From contig NZ_AUHX01000007.1 of the NCBI RefSeq assembly GCF_000423405.1, forward strand, positions 162,813-226,812: a stretch of 64,000 nt of DNA, in the 5' to 3' direction. Position numbers and translations under genes: made by a program. Within the stretch, counting starts at the first letter, position 1. Each line of letters begins with the position of its first letter. Positions 53,414 through 60,680 of this stretch are shown here, one piece after another. This stretch comes from Mesonia mobilis DSM 19841 (GTDB taxonomy: Bacteria; Bacteroidota; Bacteroidia; Flavobacteriales; Flavobacteriaceae). The notes beneath the pieces were generated by a model that saw only the letters and a list, made by a program, of their open reading frames with translations, did not search any database and was not told the DNA's origin.

Positions 53414-53773
53414 TTCAAAATTATCTTCTATTTCTTTTAGTACGGATAGTAAAAAATCAAAAACCATTTTATTTTCAAAACGTAAAACTTTAAACCCCAA
53501 CTCCTCTAATCTTTTATCCCTTTTCCTATCTTTTTCTTCAGCAGTTGCATTTTTATGAATTTCGCCATCTAATTCAATGATTAATTTTTCTTGAGCACAA
53601 TAGAAATCTACAATGAAATTTTCAATGCTATGTTGTCTTCTGAATTTTCTTCCTTTCAATTGTTTTCTCTGCAAATGCTTCCAAAGAAATGCTTCAGCAG
53701 GAGTTAAGTTTTTCCTTAATTCTTTTCGGAAAGATTCTAAATGTTTTCTGTTATGGATTGGTTTATTTTTCAT
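53411..53773 (-). CDS. DUF559 domain endonuclease
   Basis: Vsr/restriction-endonuclease-fold protein of 120 residues. It has RKNLTPAEAFLWKHLQRKQLKGRKFRRQHSI (about 16-46), FIVDFYCAQEKLIIELDGEIH (about 49-69) with catalytic D and E-x-D pattern, and ELGFKVLRFENKMV near 92. The start ATG is at 53771-53773; earlier in-frame codons belong to repeat R3. Function in this family is unproven; it is flanked on both sides by the hairpin element and interrupts the helicase-ligase pair, so it may be a passenger of the repeats. Confidence 0.85.
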   Translation of the reverse strand: MKNKPIHNRKHLESFRKELRKNLTPAEAFLWKHLQRKQLKGRKFRRQHSIENFIVDFYCAQEKLIIELDGEIHKNATAEEKDRKRDKRLEELGFKVLRFENKMVFDFLLSVLKEIEDNFE

Positions 53774-53785
53774 TTTAGCTATTTG

Positions 53786-53982
53786 AACCTTTCCGTCATT
53801 CCTACGGAATACCATCTTTTCTTGATAAATAAAGGAGCTCTTAAAGACATTCTTAATCTTTACCCTTCCGAATTTTTCTTATCAGAAAAATCCACCTTCC
53901 CTAAATTAGGGAAGGAACTTTTTAAATCTCCTCTCCTTAAAAAGGAGGGGTGGCAAAACTTGTATTGGCGGAGAGGTTTCAT
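53786..53982. repeat. composite hairpin element R3
   Basis: AACCTTTCCGTCATTCC-TAC-GGAAT, a second half-unit ending TTCTTATCAGAAAAA, then CCTTCCCTAAATTAGGGAAGG (53899-53918), CTCCTTAAAAAGGAG, and a tail GGCGGAGAGGTTTCATT that contains the ligase stop codon (53979). Confidence 0.75.
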
Positions 53983-55574
53983 TTCGGAATTAATGCCTTT
54001 AAATCTTCCAATGTATTCGCCTCCTCTATTTTCTTGTCCTGTCGCCATCGTAAAATTCGAGGGAATCGGGTCGCAACTCCACTTTTATGTCGGCTTGATT
54101 CGGCAATTCCTTCAAAAGCAATTTCGAACACGTGATGTGGCGTTACGCTTCGTACCGGCCCAAAACGCTCAAGTGTATTTTTCTTGATCCACGCATCTAC
54201 TTTTCTAAATTCGGCATCTGTAAGTCCGGAATAGGCTTTGGCAAAAGTTACCAATTCCTCTTTCTCATCGTCCCAAAGCCCGAAGGTATAATCGGTAAAT
54301 AAATTGCTTCGCCTTCCGTGACCGCGCATCGCGTAGGTTAATACTGCGTCGATGGTGAGCGGATCGACTTTCCACTTCCACCAATCGCCTTTTTTTCTTC
54401 CGACGAGGTAAGGAGAATCCCAACGCTTCAACATTAATCCTTCCGATTTTACTTCTCGTGATCGCTCGCGTTCTTTAGCGACCTCATCCCAAGTTTGAAA
54501 AGAAATGGTCGATGATAGATGTAGCGGAGTCTCTTCCGAAGCTACTTCAGCAAAAAGTTGTTCTAGAATTTCTCTTCGCTTTTGATAAGCTTTTTCTCGG
54601 ATATCTTCGCCTTTCCACTCTAGTATATCGTAAGCTTTTAAAATGACCGGCGTTTTTTCTAAAAGTTTTTTGGTGATGTTCTTTCGGCCGATTCGGGTTT
54701 GTAAATCTTTAAACGTACCGATTTCATTCTTCGGAAAAGGTAAAATCTCTCCGTCAATCACCGTTCCGTCAGGAATGATATTGATGAATTTTTCAAATTC
54801 CGGATATTTATCGGTCACCAATTCTTCGCCACGACTCCACACAAATAATTCTCCGTTTCTAATAATCACTTGCGAACGAATACCATCCCATTTATGTTCG
54901 GCCGCCCATTCTTTAACATCGCCCAAGTTTTGCGGTTCATCTTCAATCGCATAGGCCAAATAAAATGGGTAAGGTTTAGAAAGATAATCTTCCGGTTTTT
55001 CTTCGAGTACCAGATCGGTAAACGTGGTGGTTGCAGGATCCCAATTTCCCATGAGTTTATAGGCGAGAATATCTTCATCGATTTCTGTGGCTTTCGATAA
55101 AGCTCGTGTCATTAATTTCTGACTTACGCCAATTCGAAAACTACCAGTAATAAGTTTGGTAAACACAAAACGTTCATAATAATTTAAGCTGAACCAATTC
55201 TCGTATAAATATTCTTTTTTCTCTTCTTCTGAACGTGATTTAAGTTCAATAATTTCTTGCAGGAACTGATTTAAACTTTTTTCTGAAGATTCTTCTGAAG
55301 GCGGAATTACAAGCGCAATAGTTTCTGCTAAATCGCCCACAATATGGTGCGACTCTTCGAACAACCATAACGGAATTTTAGAAAACGCTGAAGCCCATTC
55401 GCGCATTAATCTTGTATTTACCGGTCTTGGCGGACGACGGTGAGAAAGAATAGCAATGGTCCAGACTTTGTCTTTATCGCTTGCCGTTTTAAAGTAATGT
55501 GCAAGCGCTTCAACTTTGAGCGTGGTTTTGTTAGTGCTATCTAAAGTTCGTATCAATTCTGCAAATTGCTTCAT
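53979..55574 (-). CDS. ATP-dependent DNA ligase, damage-response associated
   Basis: ATP-dependent DNA ligase of 531 residues. N-terminal DNA-binding domain (about 1-195), adenylation lysine K228 in EHKWDGIR, motif III VDGEILPF near 270, motif IV SEGLMLKRWDSPY near 378, and the OB domain with motif V KGDWWKWKV near 398. It lies in the cluster with the exonuclease upstream and helicase downstream, which is the known composition of the ligase-associated response system, in which the ligase seals processed breaks. It ends inside the tail of R3. Confidence 0.93.
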   Translation of the reverse strand: MKQFAELIRTLDSTNKTTLKVEALAHYFKTASDKDKVWTIAILSHRRPPRPVNTRLMREWASAFSKIPLWLFEESHHIVGDLAETIALVIPPSEESSEKSLNQFLQEIIELKSRSEEEKKEYLYENWFSLNYYERFVFTKLITGSFRIGVSQKLMTRALSKATEIDEDILAYKLMGNWDPATTTFTDLVLEEKPEDYLSKPYPFYLAYAIEDEPQNLGDVKEWAAEHKWDGIRSQVIIRNGELFVWSRGEELVTDKYPEFEKFINIIPDGTVIDGEILPFPKNEIGTFKDLQTRIGRKNITKKLLEKTPVILKAYDILEWKGEDIREKAYQKRREILEQLFAEVASEETPLHLSSTISFQTWDEVAKERERSREVKSEGLMLKRWDSPYLVGRKKGDWWKWKVDPLTIDAVLTYAMRGHGRRSNLFTDYTFGLWDDEKEELVTFAKAYSGLTDAEFRKVDAWIKKNTLERFGPVRSVTPHHVFEIAFEGIAESSRHKSGVATRFPRILRWRQDKKIEEANTLEDLKALIPK

Positions 55575-55586
55575 TTCTTCTGTTTT

Positions 55587-55704
55587 ACCCTTCCGTCATT
55601 CCTTCGGAATGCCACCTTCCCTATTTTAGGGAGGGAACCTTAAAAAGTTCCCCTTCTTAATAAGGAGAGGTGTCAAAACAAGTTTTGACGGAGAGGTTTT
55701 ATTT
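55587..55704. repeat. composite hairpin element R4
   Basis: ACCCTTCCGTCATTCC-TTC-GGAAT, CCTTCCCTATTTTAGGGAGGG, GTTCCCCTTCTTAATAAGGAGAGG, then AAAACAAGTTTTGACGGAGAGGTTTTATT, ten bases before the exonuclease stop. Less perfect than R2. Confidence 0.75.
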
Positions 55705-55713
55705 AAAATATCT

Positions 55714-56727
55714 TCAATCCTTTTCTTTACTGGTCTGGTCGGCATTTTCTTCTTCATATTGCGTTTGCTCGGTTCTGGCATCATAGCCTTGCTCTGCTAA
55801 AAAGCGAGAAAAAATATCGGTGTAACCGTGCGTACAAATTACTTTTTCTGCTCCCGTTGCTCTAATAGAAGTGAGTAAACCTTGCCAATCACAATGATCG
55901 GAAAGTACAAAACCTTTATCGATCGCTCGACGACGACGCGCTCCACGAAACGTCATCCAACCGCTGGCAGATGCTGTAACGTACGGCACCATTTTCTTAA
56001 TCCACGGAGAACCGTGTGTGCTTGGCGGCGCAATTACGATATTGCCTTTGATGTCTTCTTTTTTGGTATCTCTTGTAATTTTTTCGGTTGGAGGTAAATC
56101 GGCAATTTCTCGAACCACTTCTGTCATATTTTCAACAGCGCCGTGCGTATAAATTTTACCGATAGAAGTGTCTAAATGTTTTAAAAGACGTTGTGCTTTC
56201 CCTAAAGAATAACCAAACAGAATCGAGGTTCTGCCATCATCTTGGTTTTGTTGCCACCAATTATTAATATCGTTAAAAACTTGTTGCTGCGGAAGCCATT
56301 TAAACGCCGGCAGCCCAAATGTGCATTCGGTAATAAACGTATGGCACTTCACCACTTCGTAAGGAACGGCTAAACCATCGTCTTCGGTTTTATAATCGCC
56401 GGTAAACACCCAAACTTCTCCTTTATGTTCTACTCGAATTTGTGAGGAACCTACAATATGCCCTGCAGGATGAAGCGAAAATTTGACTCCGTTAATGGTG
56501 AAAGTTTCGTTCCAGGCTTTTCCGGTCACTGAAATATCGCCTAAGCGATGTTTGATAATTGGGACGTTGGTGTGGTGCGTGATGTATTGTTGATGTCCCC
56601 ACCGAGAATGATCTGCGTGACCGTGCGAAATGATGGCTTTTTTGACCGGTTTCCACGGGTCTAAATAAACATCGGCGGCTTCGCAGTAAATTCCTTTTTG
56701 ATTAAAAACGAGTAGAGGTGTTTTCAT
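55714..56727 (-). CDS. ligase-associated DNA damage response exonuclease (beta-CASP family)
   Basis: Metallo-beta-lactamase fold nuclease of 337 residues related to SNM1/Artemis. The metal motif HGHADH spans 35-40; HPAGHIVGS near 80 and FTGDYKTEDDGLA near 98 give further ligands. The C-terminal beta-CASP domain has SDHCDWQGL near 275 and VICTHGYTD near 295. It starts the minus-strand repair run exonuclease - ligase - (DUF559) - helicase - (PrcB-like) - pdeM. Confidence 0.93.
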   Translation of the reverse strand: MKTPLLVFNQKGIYCEAADVYLDPWKPVKKAIISHGHADHSRWGHQQYITHHTNVPIIKHRLGDISVTGKAWNETFTINGVKFSLHPAGHIVGSSQIRVEHKGEVWVFTGDYKTEDDGLAVPYEVVKCHTFITECTFGLPAFKWLPQQQVFNDINNWWQQNQDDGRTSILFGYSLGKAQRLLKHLDTSIGKIYTHGAVENMTEVVREIADLPPTEKITRDTKKEDIKGNIVIAPPSTHGSPWIKKMVPYVTASASGWMTFRGARRRRAIDKGFVLSDHCDWQGLLTSIRATGAEKVICTHGYTDIFSRFLAEQGYDARTEQTQYEEENADQTSKEKD

Positions 56728-56894
56728 AAAGATTGAATTTACTAAAAAGCATTCTCGGATATCTAAAACGACTTAAATCTTAGCGGAATTTTAAGAGGTG
56801 TTTTGTCGATTTTAATAAATAGATTGCATTTTGAAGCTTGAGTGTGATGCTGAATCAAGTTCAGTATGACGAAGAAACAGAAAGATGATTTTAC
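56728..56894. repeat. gene-free region with GTCATACTGAACTTGATTCAGCATCAC-type repeat
   Basis: Within the 310-base gap 56728-57037, bases 56843-56873 read GTGATGCTGAATC / AAGTTCAGTATGAC, an inverted repeat of the same family as at 46100-46126. The remainder of the gap is filled by Flavo-1-like copy 2. No gene seen. Confidence 0.55.
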
Positions 56895-57002
56895 TTTTTG
56901 CGTGAGGGATAGTAGCGGCATCCTTTTTTGTTGTCCTTCAACAAGCTCAGCATGACAACAAAAAAGATATAGCGAATAGCCCGACCCGTAGGGACACGCC
57001 CT
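56895..57002. ncRNA. Flavo-1-like structured RNA element, copy 2, with nested repeat
   Basis: GCGTG (56900-56904) pairs with CACGC near 56995-56999; GGAT pairs with ATCC; TTTTTTGTTGTC (from 56923) pairs with GACAACAAAAAA (to 56965); then GCGAATAGCCCGA and the CCCGTAGGG hairpin. Compared with copy 1 the closing stem has a compensatory G-C for T-A. The apical loop (CTTCAACAAGCTCAGCAT) is a fragment of the common TCATGCTGAGCTTGTTGAAGG-type repeat. It ends nine bases before a -7 element. Confidence 0.6.
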
Positions 57003-57010
57003 TAAAATTG

Positions 57011-57018
57011 TATCTTTG
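57011..57018 (+). promoter_or_regulatory. -7 element of the GyrI-like gene
   Basis: TATCTTTG matches TAnnTTTG, 20 bases upstream of the ATG at 57038. It immediately follows the structured RNA element, so the element is probably upstream of, not within, the leader. Confidence 0.5.
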
Positions 57019-57037
57019 ATGGAAAACAACTATCGAA

Positions 57038-57520
57038 ATGCAGCCTGAAATTGTAAGTATTGACCCAAAATTATTGGTGGGATTAAAAATCGAAATGAGT
57101 TTTAGTGAAAATAAGACCGCAACACTTTGGCAAACCTTTATGCCCAAAAAACATTTAGTGAGCGCCAAAAGCGATGAATTATTGTCTGTGGAAGTTTATC
57201 CTGACTTGAACTTTTTTAAAACGTTTGACCCGACGAAAACTTTTGAAAAATGGGCTGCTGTGGAAGTAAATTCAGCGGAAAATCTAGCGGAAGATTTTGA
57301 GGTTCTAAAAATCTCTGAAGGTTTGTACACCAAATTCATTTACCAAGGAAAAGCGAGCGAAGCAGCAAGATTCTACAGTAAAATATTTGGTGAATGGCTA
57401 CCGAATTCTGAATATAAACTTGCCAATCGACCTCATTTTGCGGTAATGGATGAAAAGTATAAAGGAGAAGAGGCGATTTCGGAAGAAGAAATTTTTATTC
57501 CGATAGAAAAGAAAGTTTAG
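57038..57520 (+). CDS. GyrI-like effector-binding domain protein
   Basis: Cytoplasmic protein of 160 residues of the GyrI/SbmC-like (AraC effector-binding, SRPBCC-unrelated) fold: LVGLKIEMSFSENKTATLWQTFMPKKH (start), WAAVEVNSAENL (about 67-78), YTKFIYQGKASEAARFYSKIFGEWL (about 95-120), and the terminal EEEIFIPIEKK typical of this family. Members bind small molecules or DNA gyrase; no HTH domain is attached here. It is convergent with recO, overlapping by four bases. An ATG at 57019 in another frame is not used. Confidence 0.85.
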   Translation: MQPEIVSIDPKLLVGLKIEMSFSENKTATLWQTFMPKKHLVSAKSDELLSVEVYPDLNFFKTFDPTKTFEKWAAVEVNSAENLAEDFEVLKISEGLYTKFIYQGKASEAARFYSKIFGEWLPNSEYKLANRPHFAVMDEKYKGEEAISEEEIFIPIEKKV

Positions 57521-58233
57521 AATAGTTGATGCAAAATATCGAGCGAGCGTGGTTTTTTAAAACCGTGTAAATGCAATTCGAAATAGAGAATAAGCATCTC
57601 GATAAAGTTTTTTCGTTTGCTTTGGTTGAGTTTTATACCAGAAACTTCATCGTAATTTACCAGTAAAAACTGCTTCAGCAATTCTGAATTTTCGTTTTGA
57701 ATGCAATATTTATTGGTGTCGTCTAATTGATATTCGCCATCGAGCAGGTTAAAATACGGCAAATCTGGATCGTATTGATGCGGGTAAAACCCTAAAAATG
57801 AACTCAATTTCACCATAAACAGTAAATGAAAATTTGCGTATTTTTCATTTGCATCTAACCAAAGAAACGACTCTTCTAGAAACTGATATAAAGCCTGGTT
57901 TTGTTCTTCTTCTTGAATGGCTTGGTGCAACACTTCTGCTAGAAACATCGCAATCGAAGATTTATAAATATTGCCGGTTAGTGTTTGGTAAGCCGGATTT
58001 ACTTTGGCTTCTCGAATGTTTTCTAAAGTACCTTTATCTTTATGGTTGGCTTCTAGATCTAAAATGGTTAAAGGTTGAAACATCGAAGCACGAAGTTTGC
58101 CTTTTTTTGATTTTAATACTCCGCGTACGAGGTAGGATTTGAGTCCGCTACTTTTGGTGTAAGCTTTTACAATTAAATCTGCTTCGCGATAACGAATGGA
58201 ATGAATGATAATAGCTCTGGTTTTTACCAACAT
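57517..58233 (-). CDS. recO: DNA repair protein RecO
   Basis: RecF-pathway protein of 238 residues that loads RecA with RecR. The N-terminal OB-fold is evident in TRAIIIHSIRYREADLIVKAYTK and SYLVRGVLKSKKGKLRASMFQPL, and the helical C-terminal half in AEVLHQAIQEEEQNQALYQFLEES. The zinc-finger cysteines of some RecO proteins are missing. The ATG shares a base with the porZ stop (TAATG), showing translational coupling with a secretion gene. Confidence 0.92.
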   Translation of the reverse strand: MLVKTRAIIIHSIRYREADLIVKAYTKSSGLKSYLVRGVLKSKKGKLRASMFQPLTILDLEANHKDKGTLENIREAKVNPAYQTLTGNIYKSSIAMFLAEVLHQAIQEEEQNQALYQFLEESFLWLDANEKYANFHLLFMVKLSSFLGFYPHQYDPDLPYFNLLDGEYQLDDTNKYCIQNENSELLKQFLLVNYDEVSGIKLNQSKRKNFIEMLILYFELHLHGFKKPRSLDILHQLF

Positions 58234-60545
58234 TAGCGAATGATCATAATTTTTGTAACCTTCGTTTCTAATTGATCTTCAGATATAATTAAAACCATGT
58301 ATACTCCGGAAGCGACTTTATGTTTTCCGAAAGCTCTGGTATCCCACTGAATGCTTCCCCCTTGAGAGACTTCTTCGTAAACTAAATTACCTTCAATATC
58401 GGTGATCTTGACGTTGGCATTTTCCATTAAACCATCGATGGTTACCATTCCGCTATAATTAGGACGAACAGGGTTTGGAAATGCACGTACATTTTCAAAA
58501 CTGTCTTGCGCGCTTGTTGCGGTTCCGTTAAATGCAACAATACCTTGCGGCGTACCAAAATATACTCGCCCAGAAGAACCATCTACCTCGATATCTGTCA
58601 CTGTATTTGAGGGAAGTGGCGAATTTTCTGTGGTAAAATTATAAAGTGTTTCTTGACCGTTTGAAGAAAGGTAAAAGGCTCCACTTTCTGTAGCGATCCA
58701 TTTATTGTTATTCCCATCTACTTCAATATCTGAAATACTAATATTGGCTAAAAGTTCTTGCGCTACGCCGTCATCGTCTAGAATAATTATTTCTTGTGCT
58801 TGCGTATTTGAGTTGGTAAAAATTCCCGTAGGATTAAATAAAACACGAAGGCCACGAACAGTACCAATCCATAGTTGATTGTTATTATCGAGAGCGACGT
58901 TAGTCACATAGTTATCTGGAAGATTTCCTTGACTCTCATTACCAATTAATCTTGCAAACGTATTGGTTGAAGGCTGAAAAGCAACTACTCCTGATCCATA
59001 ACTACCATAATAGAGATTACCCGAATTATCGATCACAATATCTGTAAACCCAAAATTATCGGTATAATAAGTATTATTCGGAATTACTTCTGAAACATCA
59101 AATACGTTGAAGTTTCCGCTGCCGGGAGAAAGACTAAATAAACCATTAACAACTCTGGCGACATTTCCCCAAAGCGTTCCGTTGCGATCGAAAGCAATAC
59201 CGTTTACACGAGTATCGTTTGGCTCTATATTCCCTTGACCATCTATCATTTCTTCAATTGGAGAATTTTCTTCATTGTAAAGATTCACGACTTCGTTATC
59301 TTGAATTTCAACTAAACCATCATTAAACGAACTAAGAAAAACTTGATCTACATTTCTCGGATTAATGGCTATGTTCACCAAATTATTGGCGTTGATCTCT
59401 TCAAAAGGAATATTTACCCATTCGTCATTTATTAAGTGACTTGCGCCAAAACTTTTCAACCCACCACCGGCATAAGGGTTGAAGAAAATATTATAGTCCC
59501 CAAAAACCGTCCATAATTCGTTAGGGATCGCCTGCATTTGAAATATGCTGTTTCTAAGCGGTCCTTGCGGACTCACGTATTGAAAATTAGCATTGCTTTG
59601 CGAAGTATATAAAAGTCCGCGGTTGGCATCACCAACAAAAACTCGGTCATCAATCACTCCTATCGATAAAAAACGAGGTGTAAAATCTAGGTTACTTCCA
59701 AAATTGTAGATGATATTAAAACTGGTGTTATAGCCTCTTACTAAACTATTATACACCACGTAAAGCGTATTATCTTTAACCAATAAATCGTTTACGTTTC
59801 CGTTTAAATTTATGATCTGATTGGCACTGTTTGGATTAATTTCATATAATCGCTGACCATTTCCTACGGCAACGACTTCATTATTAAATACTGAAATATT
59901 TCTAACATTTCCTAAATTTGAAACCTGTTGCCACTGATTGAAATCTATTAAATTAGGATTATTGAGATCGGCGTATCTTACACTTCCGCCTTGCGTGGCT
60001 GCATAAATAACCTCGTTAAAAACCACAATTTCATTCACCCCAAGTTGGCTACCCGCGTTACCGATATAAAATGTATCACCAAATTCTAAGTTTGAAAGAT
60101 TAAATTCTGAAATACCATAGTTGGTAGAAATGAGTAATTGACCATTTACTTCAAAAAAATCATTTATACGACGATTTGCGGGTGAAATGGTTTGGCGTTC
60201 AGTAATATCGATTACCTGAAGCGTATTTCCTGTTGAAAAATTATATACGTTGATAAGTCCTGTTTCGTAACCTACCACCAATACATTAGATGTAGAAGAA
60301 AAATGAATTGCTGAAACATTCTCACCTGCCAAGCCATTTATAGTTGAAAACTTAATGGCTTCTCCGGTGACAGGATTATAACTAAACACAGAGTTTTTAG
60401 CTGCTGCAAATACTCGATTACCGGAAGAATGGATGTCGACAATTTCGTAATATGAAAAGTAATCTTCCCAATTAGCAGAATAATCTTGGGCCAAAGCCGA
60501 GATTGAAAAGCATAAACTAACTACAATTGCGAAAAAATTTCTCAT
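58233..60545 (-). CDS. porZ: PorZ family protein of type IX secretion (beta-propeller, C-terminal sorting domain)
   Basis: Secreted protein of about 770 residues. Signal peptide MRNFFAIVVSLCFSISALAQ; then two beta-propeller domains built from blades with VSAIHFSS, NDFFEVNGQLLISTNYGI and YAATQGGSV-type repeats (about 40-680); then a type A C-terminal sorting domain (about 690-770, FPNPVRPNYSGMVTIDG to SGVYMVLIISEDQLETKVTKIMI). PorZ is a surface component of the type IX attachment complex that presents anionic LPS to the sortase PorU. The start may be ATG 60545 or ATG 60554. Confidence 0.9.
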   Translation of the reverse strand: MRNFFAIVVSLCFSISALAQDYSANWEDYFSYYEIVDIHSSGNRVFAAAKNSVFSYNPVTGEAIKFSTINGLAGENVSAIHFSSTSNVLVVGYETGLINVYNFSTGNTLQVIDITERQTISPANRRINDFFEVNGQLLISTNYGISEFNLSNLEFGDTFYIGNAGSQLGVNEIVVFNEVIYAATQGGSVRYADLNNPNLIDFNQWQQVSNLGNVRNISVFNNEVVAVGNGQRLYEINPNSANQIINLNGNVNDLLVKDNTLYVVYNSLVRGYNTSFNIIYNFGSNLDFTPRFLSIGVIDDRVFVGDANRGLLYTSQSNANFQYVSPQGPLRNSIFQMQAIPNELWTVFGDYNIFFNPYAGGGLKSFGASHLINDEWVNIPFEEINANNLVNIAINPRNVDQVFLSSFNDGLVEIQDNEVVNLYNEENSPIEEMIDGQGNIEPNDTRVNGIAFDRNGTLWGNVARVVNGLFSLSPGSGNFNVFDVSEVIPNNTYYTDNFGFTDIVIDNSGNLYYGSYGSGVVAFQPSTNTFARLIGNESQGNLPDNYVTNVALDNNNQLWIGTVRGLRVLFNPTGIFTNSNTQAQEIIILDDDGVAQELLANISISDIEVDGNNNKWIATESGAFYLSSNGQETLYNFTTENSPLPSNTVTDIEVDGSSGRVYFGTPQGIVAFNGTATSAQDSFENVRAFPNPVRPNYSGMVTIDGLMENANVKITDIEGNLVYEEVSQGGSIQWDTRAFGKHKVASGVYMVLIISEDQLETKVTKIMIIR

Positions 60546-60602
60546 ATAAAACATCTAAATACAATAACCCATTTTCTGCAGAAATTATTGTTTTCTCTGC
60601 TG

Positions 60603-60610
60603 CAAATATA
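60603..60610 (-). promoter_or_regulatory. -7 element of porZ
   Basis: TATATTTG on the minus strand, 58 bases upstream of the porZ ATG. No matching -33 TTG at proper distance. Confidence 0.4.
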
Positions 60611-60625
60611 TTTGAATAATGCTCA

Positions 60626-60656
60626 TAAAAAAAGCTACAGATTTCTCTGTAGCTCT
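60626..60656 (-). terminator. terminator of gdhA
   Basis: On the minus strand AGCTACAGA / TCTGTAGCT with loop GAAA, then a TTTTTTT run; 25 bases after the gdhA stop and just before the porZ -7 element. Confidence 0.85.
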
Positions 60657-60680
60657 TCTTATTAAAATTGTTCGCTTATA

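Noticed and set aside
53774..53815. N-terminal extension of the DUF559 protein (reading RRNDGKVQIAK)
   Set aside because: These codons are the translated start of repeat R3, not part of the family domain.
53860..54187. Short frames on both strands across R3 and the ligase 3' end
   Set aside because: They translate repeat DNA or the ligase gene in the wrong frame.
56763..57168. Minus-strand frames across the structured RNA copy 2
   Set aside because: They are readings of repeat and RNA-element sequence; one also overlaps the GyrI-like gene.
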